Assembly: GCA_000993615.1 (NCBI GenBank) | Contig: LBWM01000010.1 | Location: 1-64,000 of the forward strand | Direction of reading: 5' to 3' | DNA length: 64,000 bases | From: Candidatus Peregrinibacteria bacterium GW2011_GWF2_39_17 | GTDB lineage: Bacteria; Patescibacteriota; Gracilibacteria; UBA1369; UBA12473 | Made by a program: the position numbers and the translations under genes | Shown: piece after piece, positions 1 through 7,986 of the stretch | Layout of the letters: each line of letters opens with the position of its first letter | Numbering within the stretch: the stretch's first letter is position 1 | The notes under the pieces: model-generated | Database searches by the model: none | What the model saw: the letters and a program-made list of their open reading frames with translations, nothing else | What the model was told of the DNA's origin: nothing

Positions 1-5
1 TGATA

Positions 6-160
6 TAGTTTCATGGGATGTGGTTTAGATATTAAGCATACCTATTCTACATCCCTCTCTTTCCCAAGAGTGCCCTCGAGATTCGTGAAACTACGTAGGT
101 TTGAGATGGGAAAAAAGTTCAAATTATGATATGTTTAAAAGGCAGAAAAGATTAAACCTA
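6..160 (+). promoter_or_regulatory. possible structured 5' leader
   Basis: Several mutually compatible helices can be drawn by eye upstream of the first gene. Bases 6-13 (TAGTTTCA) pair with 86-93 (TGAAACTA). Inside that, 15-21 (GGGATGT) pairs with 49-55 (ACATCCC) and 57-61 (CTCTT) pairs with 66-70 (AAGAG). A second long helix joins 96-104 (TAGGTTTGA) to 152-160 (TTAAACCTA), ending four bases before the ATG at 165. That could sequester the start region as a riboswitch or leader would. I recognise no known riboswitch class and no folding energy was computed. It could also belong to an RNA gene that begins before the window. Confidence 0.3.
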
Positions 161-164
161 AAAA

Positions 165-1751
165 ATGCCCAATTCCTATTTATCTATCTCGTTTTTTCAA
201 CGTCGGAAATTAAAGCTTGCAGCCTTAATTATGGGTGCCATTATTTGGGCACTTCCCTTGATTACACAAGCCCAAACAGCGCCAATCAATGACACTCCAA
301 ATTTTGAAGGTGTTCTAAGCCTTGACCAGCCAATAAAAACTTTGCCAAACATAACTATTAATTACGATCCGCAAATAGAAGTAGGTAAAGCAGGGATTTT
401 TGATGCCTCAGGCACTATTCTTCCACCTGAATATAAAACGGTTATTTATAAATGGGATTTTGGAGACGGCGACACGGCCAAGGGAGCGGAGGTTGTTCAC
501 TTTTACAATCAAGCCGGAGATTATACCTTAAATTTAAGCATTGAGGTGGATGGGCAACCCTATGAGCAGAAAAATATTGCCATTTTTGCCTATGAAAAAC
601 TTTATTTTCTGATTACTGATCAATTTGACCAAAGCGAAAAAATCAGCAGTTTAATTAAATTCGCTCATGATCGAGGTTCCTATGTTGAACTTATTTCAAG
701 TTATGAATCCGCATCCGAATTTTTAACCGAAGAAGAACTAGTTCAAAAGCTAAACGAGTCCTTACCCATTCTCCAAGAAACAAACGAAATTATTATCTGG
801 ACAAGAGGAAGCACCGGCTTAACCCTCTTATCCCGTTTTAACCAAACTCTAACCGACAAATCCGTGTTTGAAAATATGCAATTTGTAATGATCACAGATC
901 AACGGTTTATCCCTGTTCGCAATGTGGCCGAGGGTACTTTTCGAACAATTAAACCAGTCCGAATTATCCTAACAAGGTCTGAAGCCCTTTGGATGTTCTT
1001 TGAACAAGATAATATTGAAACATTTATTAACGAACTTGACCAAAGAGGAATTGCCTATGAAATCGTGGATAAAGTGCAAAAAATCACATTCCTCAATTTC
1101 ATGTCCTATCTAGTAAGTTATATGGTCGAAAAAGGAGTTCCCAGTAATTCACTACTATTAGTGCTGATGCTTCCGGTTATTGTCACCATCGTAGCCTTTT
1201 TCAAACAGGTGATCGGACTAACAACCATGGGAGTTTACACTCCGTCTATTATTACCCTTTCGTTTTTAGCACTAGATATTCGTTTTGGAATTTTGATTTT
1301 TATTGTTATCTTATTATTTGGCTCTCTAACCAGATTAATCCTCCGGCGCTACCGGTTACTGTATATCCCCAGGATGGCAATTGTGCTTTCCATTGTTAGT
1401 TTAACAATCCTAGCCATGCTCTTACTTGGAGCTTATTTCAATATTTCTCAATTAGTTTCCATCTCCATTTTCCCAATGCTCATTATGAGTACTATGGTGG
1501 AAAAATTTGTTAATGCCCAGGCAGAAGCAGGTTTCAAGCAAGCCTTCGCCATGATCTGCGCCACTCTTTTTGTGGCAATTATTTGTTATTATGTTGTCGA
1601 ATGGCCACTTTTAAAAACCATCATTCTCGGTCATCCAGAATTAATTTTTGCCTTTCTCGGCGTTAATGTAATTTTAGGTAGATGGACAGGGCTAAGACTC
1701 TTAGAATATGTCCGTTTTAGGGAAATTTTTCGTTATACAGAAGAAGAATAA
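165..1751 (+). CDS. PKD-domain protein with C-terminal 7TM bundle (7TM-transglutaminase-like family)
   Basis: A 528-residue secreted/membrane protein. Residues 1-37 look like a signal peptide (basic RRKLK, hydrophobic core, possible cleavage after TQA). Residues about 64-140 form a PKD-type beta-sandwich with the hallmark WDFGDGD. Residues about 145-310 form an alpha/beta extracellular domain I do not recognise; no Cys-His-Asp transglutaminase triad is visible. From about 325 to 515 there are seven hydrophobic segments, with GVYTPSIITLSFLALDIRFG resembling the 7TM region of the 'inactive transglutaminase fused to 7TM' family. The next gene, 15 bases downstream, is an ATP-grasp ligase of the type that accompanies this 7TM family in proteobacteria, which supports the assignment. 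I infer a membrane partner or sensor for peptide modification outside the cell. The substrate is unknown. The ATG at 165 was chosen because it gives a complete signal peptide. Confidence 0.75.
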   Translation: MPNSYLSISFFQRRKLKLAALIMGAIIWALPLITQAQTAPINDTPNFEGVLSLDQPIKTLPNITINYDPQIEVGKAGIFDASGTILPPEYKTVIYKWDFGDGDTAKGAEVVHFYNQAGDYTLNLSIEVDGQPYEQKNIAIFAYEKLYFLITDQFDQSEKISSLIKFAHDRGSYVELISSYESASEFLTEEELVQKLNESLPILQETNEIIIWTRGSTGLTLLSRFNQTLTDKSVFENMQFVMITDQRFIPVRNVAEGTFRTIKPVRIILTRSEALWMFFEQDNIETFINELDQRGIAYEIVDKVQKITFLNFMSYLVSYMVEKGVPSNSLLLVLMLPVIVTIVAFFKQVIGLTTMGVYTPSIITLSFLALDIRFGILIFIVILLFGSLTRLILRRYRLLYIPRMAIVLSIVSLTILAMLLLGAYFNISQLVSISIFPMLIMSTMVEKFVNAQAEAGFKQAFAMICATLFVAIICYYVVEWPLLKTIILGHPELIFAFLGVNVILGRWTGLRLLEYVRFREIFRYTEEE

Positions 1752-1766
1752 CCTGTAATCACGAGT

Positions 1767-4136
1767 ATGTTTTTTAAAAATCATGGCATCTTAGGAATAA
1801 ACGCTCGAAATCTGCTCTATATCCGTCCTTTCAACCGTGCCAAGGCCGTTAAATTAGCAGACAGCAAACTGAACACAAAAAGCTTTTTAAGCACAAGAGG
1901 TATACCGGTACCCAAACTTTACGCCACAATTAGAAATCCTGTTGAATTAAAAAAATTCGATTTTTCTTCGTTGCCAGATACTTTTGTACTTAAACCAAAT
2001 CGGGGAGCAGGTGGCGAGGGCATTCTCCCAGTATGGAGCCATCAACATCAAAATTATTTACTGTCAGATGGAAAATCCATAACTCAAGAGGAATTTGCCG
2101 AACATATCAGCGATATTTTGGATGGCCGTTTTTCAATTTCCGGAGTAACTGATATTGCTTTTTTTGAACAGCGGATCATTAGTGCTGAAAAAATTGCCAA
2201 ATTTGCTTACAAAGGATTACCAGATATTCGGGTAGTTGTTTACAATTTAGTACCGGTCATGGCCATGCTAAGATTACCCACCAAAAAATCAAAAGGTAAA
2301 GCTAATCTTCACCAAGGAGCCATTTGTGTCGGAATTGATATTGCTAAAGGGGAAGCAACCCACGCGGTGCAGGGAACCAATCTAATTGACGAAATACCAG
2401 GAAGCGGACCGATCAAAGGCTTAAAAATTCCCTATTGGGATGAAATTTTACTAATCGCTTCTAAAATCCAAATGGAAACCAATTTGGGCTATTTGGCTGC
2501 GGATATTGCCCTGGATCAAAATATCGGACCCGTTTTACTAGAAATCAACGCCAGGGCAGGATTAGGCGTTCAAATAGCGAACCTAGCGCCATTAAGAAGA
2601 AGGTTGGAACGTATTAAGGGTATTAAAGTTCCGACACCAGAAAAAGGAGTCAGAATAGCAAAAGATTTGTTCGGAAATGTATTTGAAAAAGGCATTAAGC
2701 ATATCTCAGGTAAGGAAGTAGTAAGTACACTTGAGCCTATTAATATTTTAGTGGGATCAAAGCCTTACCGAGCTATGGCCTCCCTTGATCTTAATCGAGA
2801 AAAAACCGAAATAGATGCTGCCTTCGCTCGTAAAATTAAACTATTAGAGAATGAACAAAATATAAATAAAACTTCAGAATCACTAAAAATTAAGTTTTTA
2901 CTGTCCGGAACCAGGGTGCAAACCATTGCTAAAATTACAAATTTAGACCTAAAAGATGTTTCCGTAATCATCGGTCATCGAGATTTACAAAGATTTTTAA
3001 TCGATCCCACTAAATCACCCAAAAACACAGGGAAAAACATAAATACCTACGTAAGCCACAGTGTAATTCAGCATCCTAATTTTAAAGAAATTGATGAAAA
3101 AATTTGCAATATTGATGAGAAAATTAAACTTTTGTATCATTTAAGGCCTCTTAATTTAGACCAAGAACAGCAAAAATTTTTTGAAAATAGAATAAAAAAT
3201 CCCCAATTCCGATATCCAGAATTGCAATTTGATCCATATAATTTAAGAGATCAATTAAATGAATTACAATTAGGTGAATCCGTCCTGGGCTATCTTTTTA
3301 CCCAAAAAAGAAAGGAAATTCTTCAAAAAATCGATTTACTGGAACATCGCGGAAGTTCGTATTTTATTCAAAAATCAAATATTTTATTTGGAGAAGTAGA
3401 CCATAACTTATTAGGCGAGGCTAAAGAAAAATTACAGCAAAAACCATTACATTTTAAAAGCGAAAGCCATTTTTTAAATCAGGAACAAGTCGCAAAAAGA
3501 CTACAACAATTTTTGGAGGTTAAAGAATTGAAAAAATGGAGTATAAAATTTAAAAAAAATATGGCCTCAGACTGTGTAGTTGGAAAGCAGGGGATTCTCT
3601 TTTTGCGAGAAGGAATCATGATATCCGAGTCAAGGTATCAAATGCTAGTGGCCCATGAAGTCGAAACGCATATTTTTACTGCGGAAAACGGCGCTCTGCA
3701 ACCTTATCATCTTTTTCAGCGAGGAACCGGTAATTACTTATCAACCCAAGAAGGTTTAGCAATCTACAATCAAGAAAATGCCGTTAATGAGTTAACTGAA
3801 AAACATTTTTGGAATGCAGCCCTAGTTATCCTTATTCATACGGCTCAAACCAATTCCTTTAGACAGGTTTATGAAGCAGCTCAAAAATTAGGTTACAGCC
3901 GCGATAAGGCATTCCAAGTCGCCCTAAAAACCAAAAGGGGATTAGAGGACACCTCGGAATCAGGCGCCTTTACTAAGGACTTAGTCTATTTCCAGGGACA
4001 TAACATGATAAAACATTTTGTGGAACAAGGGAATGATCTTAAGAGGCTTTATATTGGGAAAATCAACCTAGCAGATTTAGAAAAAATAGAAACCTTGCCC
4101 TTCCTGAGAGCCCCAAAATATTTTACAAAATTTTAA
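1767..4136 (+). CDS. ATP-grasp amino-acid ligase (RimK/alpha-L-glutamate-ligase-like) fused to DUF1704 zincin-like peptidase domain
   Basis: A 789-residue two-enzyme fusion. Residues 1 to about 290 are an ATP-grasp ligase: FVLKPNRGAGGEGI is the nucleotide-binding loop and EINARAGLG the metal-binding strand. The family is the alpha-L-glutamate-ligase homologue that pairs with 7TM-transglutaminase proteins. A linker leads to a C-terminal region (about 400-789) matching DUF1704, the family of bacterial 'QEGLA-motif' proteins and of the eukaryotic MATCAP tyrosine carboxypeptidases. The signature is visible: HEVETH at 630-635 (zinc ligands), NGALQP, and the EGLA glutamate at 662. Known chemistry of the two families is ATP-dependent amide-bond formation and removal of a C-terminal residue. 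Having both in one chain suggests an add/trim cycle on a peptide or metabolite, which is inference. Co-transcribed with the upstream 7TM gene and followed 12 bases later by the riboflavin kinase gene. Confidence 0.8.
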   Translation: MFFKNHGILGINARNLLYIRPFNRAKAVKLADSKLNTKSFLSTRGIPVPKLYATIRNPVELKKFDFSSLPDTFVLKPNRGAGGEGILPVWSHQHQNYLLSDGKSITQEEFAEHISDILDGRFSISGVTDIAFFEQRIISAEKIAKFAYKGLPDIRVVVYNLVPVMAMLRLPTKKSKGKANLHQGAICVGIDIAKGEATHAVQGTNLIDEIPGSGPIKGLKIPYWDEILLIASKIQMETNLGYLAADIALDQNIGPVLLEINARAGLGVQIANLAPLRRRLERIKGIKVPTPEKGVRIAKDLFGNVFEKGIKHISGKEVVSTLEPINILVGSKPYRAMASLDLNREKTEIDAAFARKIKLLENEQNINKTSESLKIKFLLSGTRVQTIAKITNLDLKDVSVIIGHRDLQRFLIDPTKSPKNTGKNINTYVSHSVIQHPNFKEIDEKICNIDEKIKLLYHLRPLNLDQEQQKFFENRIKNPQFRYPELQFDPYNLRDQLNELQLGESVLGYLFTQKRKEILQKIDLLEHRGSSYFIQKSNILFGEVDHNLLGEAKEKLQQKPLHFKSESHFLNQEQVAKRLQQFLEVKELKKWSIKFKKNMASDCVVGKQGILFLREGIMISESRYQMLVAHEVETHIFTAENGALQPYHLFQRGTGNYLSTQEGLAIYNQENAVNELTEKHFWNAALVILIHTAQTNSFRQVYEAAQKLGYSRDKAFQVALKTKRGLEDTSESGAFTKDLVYFQGHNMIKHFVEQGNDLKRLYIGKINLADLEKIETLPFLRAPKYFTKF

Positions 4137-4148
4137 TCCACCTTCATT

Positions 4149-4565
4149 ATGTTTCCGGTATTTAGTGGTCATCTTATTTCAGGGCATGGGAGGGGCAAAA
4201 AACTAGAAGTACCAACCTTAAATTTAGATAGAATCAAGGGAGATAAGCCGCAAGATTTTGGAGTCTATGCAGTTTATGCTTCCTGGCAAAGAAAAACCTA
4301 TCAGGGAGTAATGCACATTGGCCCTCGTCCAACCTTTAACGAGCTAGATGTCTCCATTGAAGTTCATCTCCTAGATTATGAAAAAAAATCTCAAGATGAT
4401 TCAAAGTTAATTGAAAAGGCTGACCTAGTGGTAAAAATTACCATAATTGAAAAATTGCGATCCATTAAAAAATTTAACAACCCGGAAGCGTTGAAAAAGC
4501 AAATGCGCAAGGATATGATAAGCGCACGTCTTTCCCTTAAAAAACACCCATGTTCGCTTATCTAA
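4149..4565 (+). CDS. stand-alone riboflavin kinase (C-terminal RibF domain)
   Basis: 138 residues matching only the flavokinase half of bifunctional RibF, the step riboflavin + ATP to FMN. Visible family features are the GHGRGKKL/VPTLNL nucleotide loop near the N-terminus, FGVYAVYA, GVMHIGPRPTF and the conserved Glu in SIEVHLLDY. The usual N-terminal FMN adenylyltransferase domain (about 180 residues) is absent and no remnant precedes the ATG, so this protein should make FMN but not FAD. The 3' end overlaps the murE start by 16 bases in another frame, so the two are probably translationally coupled. Confidence 0.85.
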   Translation: MFPVFSGHLISGHGRGKKLEVPTLNLDRIKGDKPQDFGVYAVYASWQRKTYQGVMHIGPRPTFNELDVSIEVHLLDYEKKSQDDSKLIEKADLVVKITIIEKLRSIKKFNNPEALKKQMRKDMISARLSLKKHPCSLI

Positions 4566-5893
4566 AAAAAACCATTCCTTCGCATAGCCCCATCAGGTTA
4601 TTTTACCATAAAATAAGAGCCATTTTGGCTGCTCTTATTTATCGTTTTCCTTCTGAAAACATGACGGTTATCGGTGTAACCGGCACTAACGGAAAAACTT
4701 CAACCTGTCATTTTTTGGCTGATATCCTCATGGAAGCTGGCAATAAAGTAGGAATGCTCACCACGTCTGATTTTAGACTTGGCGATCAACTAATTGTCAA
4801 TGACTATAAAATGACCACACTTAGTCCGTTTATCCTTCAAAAATTATTGCGCCAAATGGTTAGCATTGGCTGTAAATATGCCATAGTTGAAGTAACTTCG
4901 CATGCTCTTGATCAATCACGATTATGGGGTATAAATGTGGACATCGCACTTTTTACCAATATAAGCCATGATCATCTTGATTATCACGGCAGTAAAAATG
5001 AATATTTGGCAGCCAAAGGCAAGCTCTTTGAATCAATTAATTACAGTAAGCGTAAACCTAAAATTCCTAAAATTGTAATTCTAAATGGAGATGATCCGGA
5101 ATTTCCTTATTTTGAAAAATATATTGCGGATCGAAGTTATATCTATGGAATAAAAAAGGGTTCATTTCAGGCAAAAAATCTGCAATTAGCGCCAAATGGC
5201 AGTAAATTTCTTTTAAAAATTCCTAATAATCAAATTGAAATTACTTTTCCTTTGCCAGGAAAATTTAATATTGAAAATGCCTTAGCCGCTGCCACTACAG
5301 CCGTTGCCCTGGAGATTAACCTTGCAATCATTCAACAGGGACTACAAAAAGCAAAACCTGTTCCCGGGAGACTAGAGCGAATTGACGAAGGACAAAAATA
5401 CAATATCATCGTTGATTACGCTCATGCCCCTGATTCTCTAGAAAAATTATTAGTCATGTTTCGAGAATTAACACCCCAAAAACTAATTTTGGTTTTCGGC
5501 GCTACCGGTGATCGAGATCGAACCAAAAGACCAATAATGGGAGAAATTGCCGCTAAATATGCTGATTTTATTATCTTAACAAATGATGACCCCTATAGCG
5601 AAAATCCTATTCAAATCATGGAAGAAGTTATTAAAGGCTTTTCACGTAAGGAAGGAAATAAATTTTGGCGAATTCCAGATAGAAGGCAAGCAATAAGATT
5701 AGGATTAGCAATAGCCAGAGAAGGGGATACCGTCATTATTGCTGGCAAGGGTTGCGAGCCATATCAAGTAGTCGGAAAGCAAAAAATTCCTTCGGACGAT
5801 CGCGAAATAGTGCGTAATTTCCTTGGTAGAAATATTAAAATTGAAATCAGAGAAGGAGAAATTATGACCGGCAATCGTTACCTCGAAAGTTAA
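4550..5893 (+). CDS. murE: MurE-type UDP-MurNAc-dipeptide:amino-acid ligase lacking N-terminal domain
   Basis: 447 residues. It adds the third residue of the peptidoglycan stem peptide in the cytoplasm. The central Mur-ligase domain begins with the P-loop GVTGTNGKTSTCHFL near residue 43. The C-terminal domain follows with VDYAHAPDSLEKLL, FGATGDRDRTKRP and the closing CEPYQ motif. Only about 40 residues precede the P-loop, compared with about 100 in E. coli MurE, so the UDP-binding first domain is essentially missing. The DNPR motif that selects meso-DAP in classical MurE reads NDDPYSENP here, so the third amino acid cannot be assigned from sequence. The lysine/DAP operon at 21-28 kb could supply DAP. 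truB follows 15 bases downstream. Confidence 0.88.
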   Translation: MFAYLKKTIPSHSPIRLFYHKIRAILAALIYRFPSENMTVIGVTGTNGKTSTCHFLADILMEAGNKVGMLTTSDFRLGDQLIVNDYKMTTLSPFILQKLLRQMVSIGCKYAIVEVTSHALDQSRLWGINVDIALFTNISHDHLDYHGSKNEYLAAKGKLFESINYSKRKPKIPKIVILNGDDPEFPYFEKYIADRSYIYGIKKGSFQAKNLQLAPNGSKFLLKIPNNQIEITFPLPGKFNIENALAAATTAVALEINLAIIQQGLQKAKPVPGRLERIDEGQKYNIIVDYAHAPDSLEKLLVMFRELTPQKLILVFGATGDRDRTKRPIMGEIAAKYADFIILTNDDPYSENPIQIMEEVIKGFSRKEGNKFWRIPDRRQAIRLGLAIAREGDTVIIAGKGCEPYQVVGKQKIPSDDREIVRNFLGRNIKIEIREGEIMTGNRYLES

Positions 5894-5908
5894 CCGTTTT
5901 CTTGAAAT

Positions 5909-6793
5909 ATGAAAAACGGATTTCTTATTTGCGATAAGCAAGCTGGCATCACCTCATTCAAGGTTGTAGCCCAAATTAAAAAAAGTCTCCAAATAAAAAA
6001 GGCTGGGCATTTAGGCACCCTAGATCCGTTAGCCACCGGAGTATTGGTAATCGCCCTCGGCGAAGGTACTAAATTAATCGAATATTTTATGAAAAAGGAT
6101 AAAATTTATGAGGCTCAATTTGAACTAGGAAAAGTGAGTGACACTTATGATAAAGAAGGGAAAATAAAACAAATAGTCGTCAATCCCAACCTGTCAAAAA
6201 CGCAAATTCAAAAAGCCTTAGTAGGACTAAAAAAAGCACCTGAACAAATTCCTCCGGTTTTTTCAGCTTTAAAAATTAACGGAGAACGTGCTTATAATTT
6301 AGCTAGAAGTGGGCAAAATTTCACCCTAAAAGCGCGCCCAATCAATATTTATTCTTTGAAACTAATTTATTATCAAGGTTGTTTGGGTACATTGCGAATT
6401 CACTGTAGTAGTGGAACCTATATTCGATCTCTTATTCATGATTTAGGTCAGAAATTAGGATGTGGGGCAATTATGACTAGCTTAAAAAGACTAAGCGTCG
6501 GAGATTTTAAGCTTGAGGAAGCATGCTCCAATAATTCCTATCTCGAAAAAATAATTTCGCCTGAACAAATAGTTAGCAACTGGCCAAAATTAAACGTGAA
6601 CTTTAAAGAATTTCAAGCTCTACGAACAGGACAATCCATTCTAGCTCCATGTAACTGTGTCGATGCGGATACAATAACGCCTTTAGCTATTTTTTACATG
6701 AATAAATTGGTAAGCCTAACCAAAAAAGAAGGTCCCTATTTAAAATCAATTAAAAATTTGAATCGCTTCTTTGAAACACCCTCGCTTTTATAA
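5909..6793 (+). CDS. truB: tRNA pseudouridine-55 synthase TruB
   Basis: 294 residues. It converts U55 in the T-loop of tRNAs to pseudouridine. The catalytic motif GHLGTLDPLATGVLVIALG is present with the nucleophilic Asp at 39, and the N-terminal GFLICDKQAGITSF is typical. The SGTYIRSLIHDLGQKLGCGA motif of the TruB core is also intact. The C-terminal extension is short and divergent. It is the last gene before a gap of 64 bases that carries a probable promoter for the next gene. Confidence 0.93.
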   Translation: MKNGFLICDKQAGITSFKVVAQIKKSLQIKKAGHLGTLDPLATGVLVIALGEGTKLIEYFMKKDKIYEAQFELGKVSDTYDKEGKIKQIVVNPNLSKTQIQKALVGLKKAPEQIPPVFSALKINGERAYNLARSGQNFTLKARPINIYSLKLIYYQGCLGTLRIHCSSGTYIRSLIHDLGQKLGCGAIMTSLKRLSVGDFKLEEACSNNSYLEKIISPEQIVSNWPKLNVNFKEFQALRTGQSILAPCNCVDADTITPLAIFYMNKLVSLTKKEGPYLKSIKNLNRFFETPSLL

Positions 6794-6843
6794 TTCCGAA
6801 TAATACTCCGTAGCCTAAATCATTTCACCCTATACTTTTCTAT

Positions 6844-6849
6844 GATAAT
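6844..6849 (+). promoter_or_regulatory. -10 element (GATAAT) for the glycosyltransferase gene, possibly leaderless
   Basis: GATAAT lies 8 bases upstream of the ATG at 6858, so a transcript starting about 7 bases after the -10 would begin within a base or two of the start codon. No good -35 is visible at 6821-6826 (CATTTC). Weak on its own, but the same spacing recurs before htrA and pgk. Confidence 0.35.
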
Positions 6850-6857
6850 TTATTGCC

Positions 6858-7934
6858 ATGCACCCTTATCTTGAAGCAATTTCACCCTACCTTTTACCAG
6901 GCCTTATTTCCCTTATTCTAACCATTGTTCTGGTCCGATTAGCTTTATGGATTTTCCCCAAAGTCGGACTTATGGATCGGCCTCATCTCTACGGATTAAC
7001 CAGAAAACCCATACCATACAGCGGGGGATTAATTCTATTTTTAAGCCTAATTATTTGCGTTATTTTATTTATGGATTTCAATAAACATCTTATTGGCGTA
7101 ATGATTGCCGCCGGCATGTTAGTATTTATGAATTTTTGGGATGACCGTCATGGCTTAAATCCTTTTTTCCGCTTACTAATACAAATTTTAGCCGCTTTAA
7201 CCGTGGTTATGGCTGGGATTGGGATAACTTCCATTACTAATCCTTTAGGTGGAACATTTCAATTAGACAGCTACCAAATTCCCATTACTATCAATAACAC
7301 TATTTATAATTGCACCTTATTAGCAGACATATTCACTATTTTTTGGATTGTAGCCCTAATTAATACGACCAATTGGCTTGATGGCGTCCCGGGGCTTGTT
7401 AGCGGCATATCCGCAATAGGCTCCATAGTGCTATTTTTTTTAAGCATTAGGCCTGATTTTCACTATTTTGATCAAACAGCAGTCGCTACCTTAGCAATCA
7501 TTATAACTGGCATCTCCCTTGGTTTCTGGTTTTTTGATTTTTCCCCACCCAAAATACTAATGGGAGATACTGGCAGTATGCTTTTAGGTTTCCTGCTTGC
7601 CATTTTAGCTATTTTTTCTGGTGGAAAAATTGCCACTGCTTTTCTTATTATGGGATTTCCAATCCTAGATTTCGCCTGGGTTATTGGGCGAAGAATTTGG
7701 CAGGGAGTTTCGCCATTCAAAGGAGATCGATTGCATTTTCACCATCGATTACTAGGAATAGGTTTTGGCGAGCGCCAAGTCGCCCTCACAATTTATATTT
7801 TTTCTGCAATTTTTGGTGGGATTGCTCTTTTTTTAGGATCATTCCATAAACTGCTCGCGATACTGATAATGGTTGGCATTATGGGGATGATAACGTTTTT
7901 TATCCGTAGTCCCCAAAAACAAAACCCAAAATAA
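6858..7934 (+). CDS. polyprenyl-phosphate sugar-1-phosphate transferase (WecA/MraY superfamily, GT4)
   Basis: 358 residues, about ten hydrophobic helices. Family motifs: GLMDRPH in the first cytoplasmic loop, the Asp-rich FWDDRHGL, NTTNWLDGVPGLVSG, MGDTGSMLLGF, and HFHHRLL in the last cytoplasmic loop. The HHRLL form is typical of WecA/TagO rather than MraY, so the enzyme probably moves GlcNAc-1-phosphate or a similar sugar phosphate from a UDP-sugar to undecaprenyl phosphate. This begins a surface polysaccharide or teichoic-acid-like polymer at the inner face of the membrane. No other polymer genes lie nearby, so the product is unknown. Confidence 0.85.
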   Translation: MHPYLEAISPYLLPGLISLILTIVLVRLALWIFPKVGLMDRPHLYGLTRKPIPYSGGLILFLSLIICVILFMDFNKHLIGVMIAAGMLVFMNFWDDRHGLNPFFRLLIQILAALTVVMAGIGITSITNPLGGTFQLDSYQIPITINNTIYNCTLLADIFTIFWIVALINTTNWLDGVPGLVSGISAIGSIVLFFLSIRPDFHYFDQTAVATLAIIITGISLGFWFFDFSPPKILMGDTGSMLLGFLLAILAIFSGGKIATAFLIMGFPILDFAWVIGRRIWQGVSPFKGDRLHFHHRLLGIGFGERQVALTIYIFSAIFGGIALFLGSFHKLLAILIMVGIMGMITFFIRSPQKQNPK

Positions 7935-7946
7935 AAAATAAAGTTG

Positions 7947-7955
7947 TGCTATAAT
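7947..7955 (+). promoter_or_regulatory. extended -10 promoter for dnaG-rpoD
   Basis: TGCTATAAT is a perfect -10 hexamer (7950-7955) with the TGN extension. It sits 31 bases before the dnaG start, with no convincing -35 upstream, as expected for an extended -10 promoter. It lies in the gap after the glycosyltransferase stop and would start a dnaG-rpoD operon. Confidence 0.6.
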
Positions 7956-7986
7956 TCAATCTCTCCAAAATCTATGACCCTCAAAA

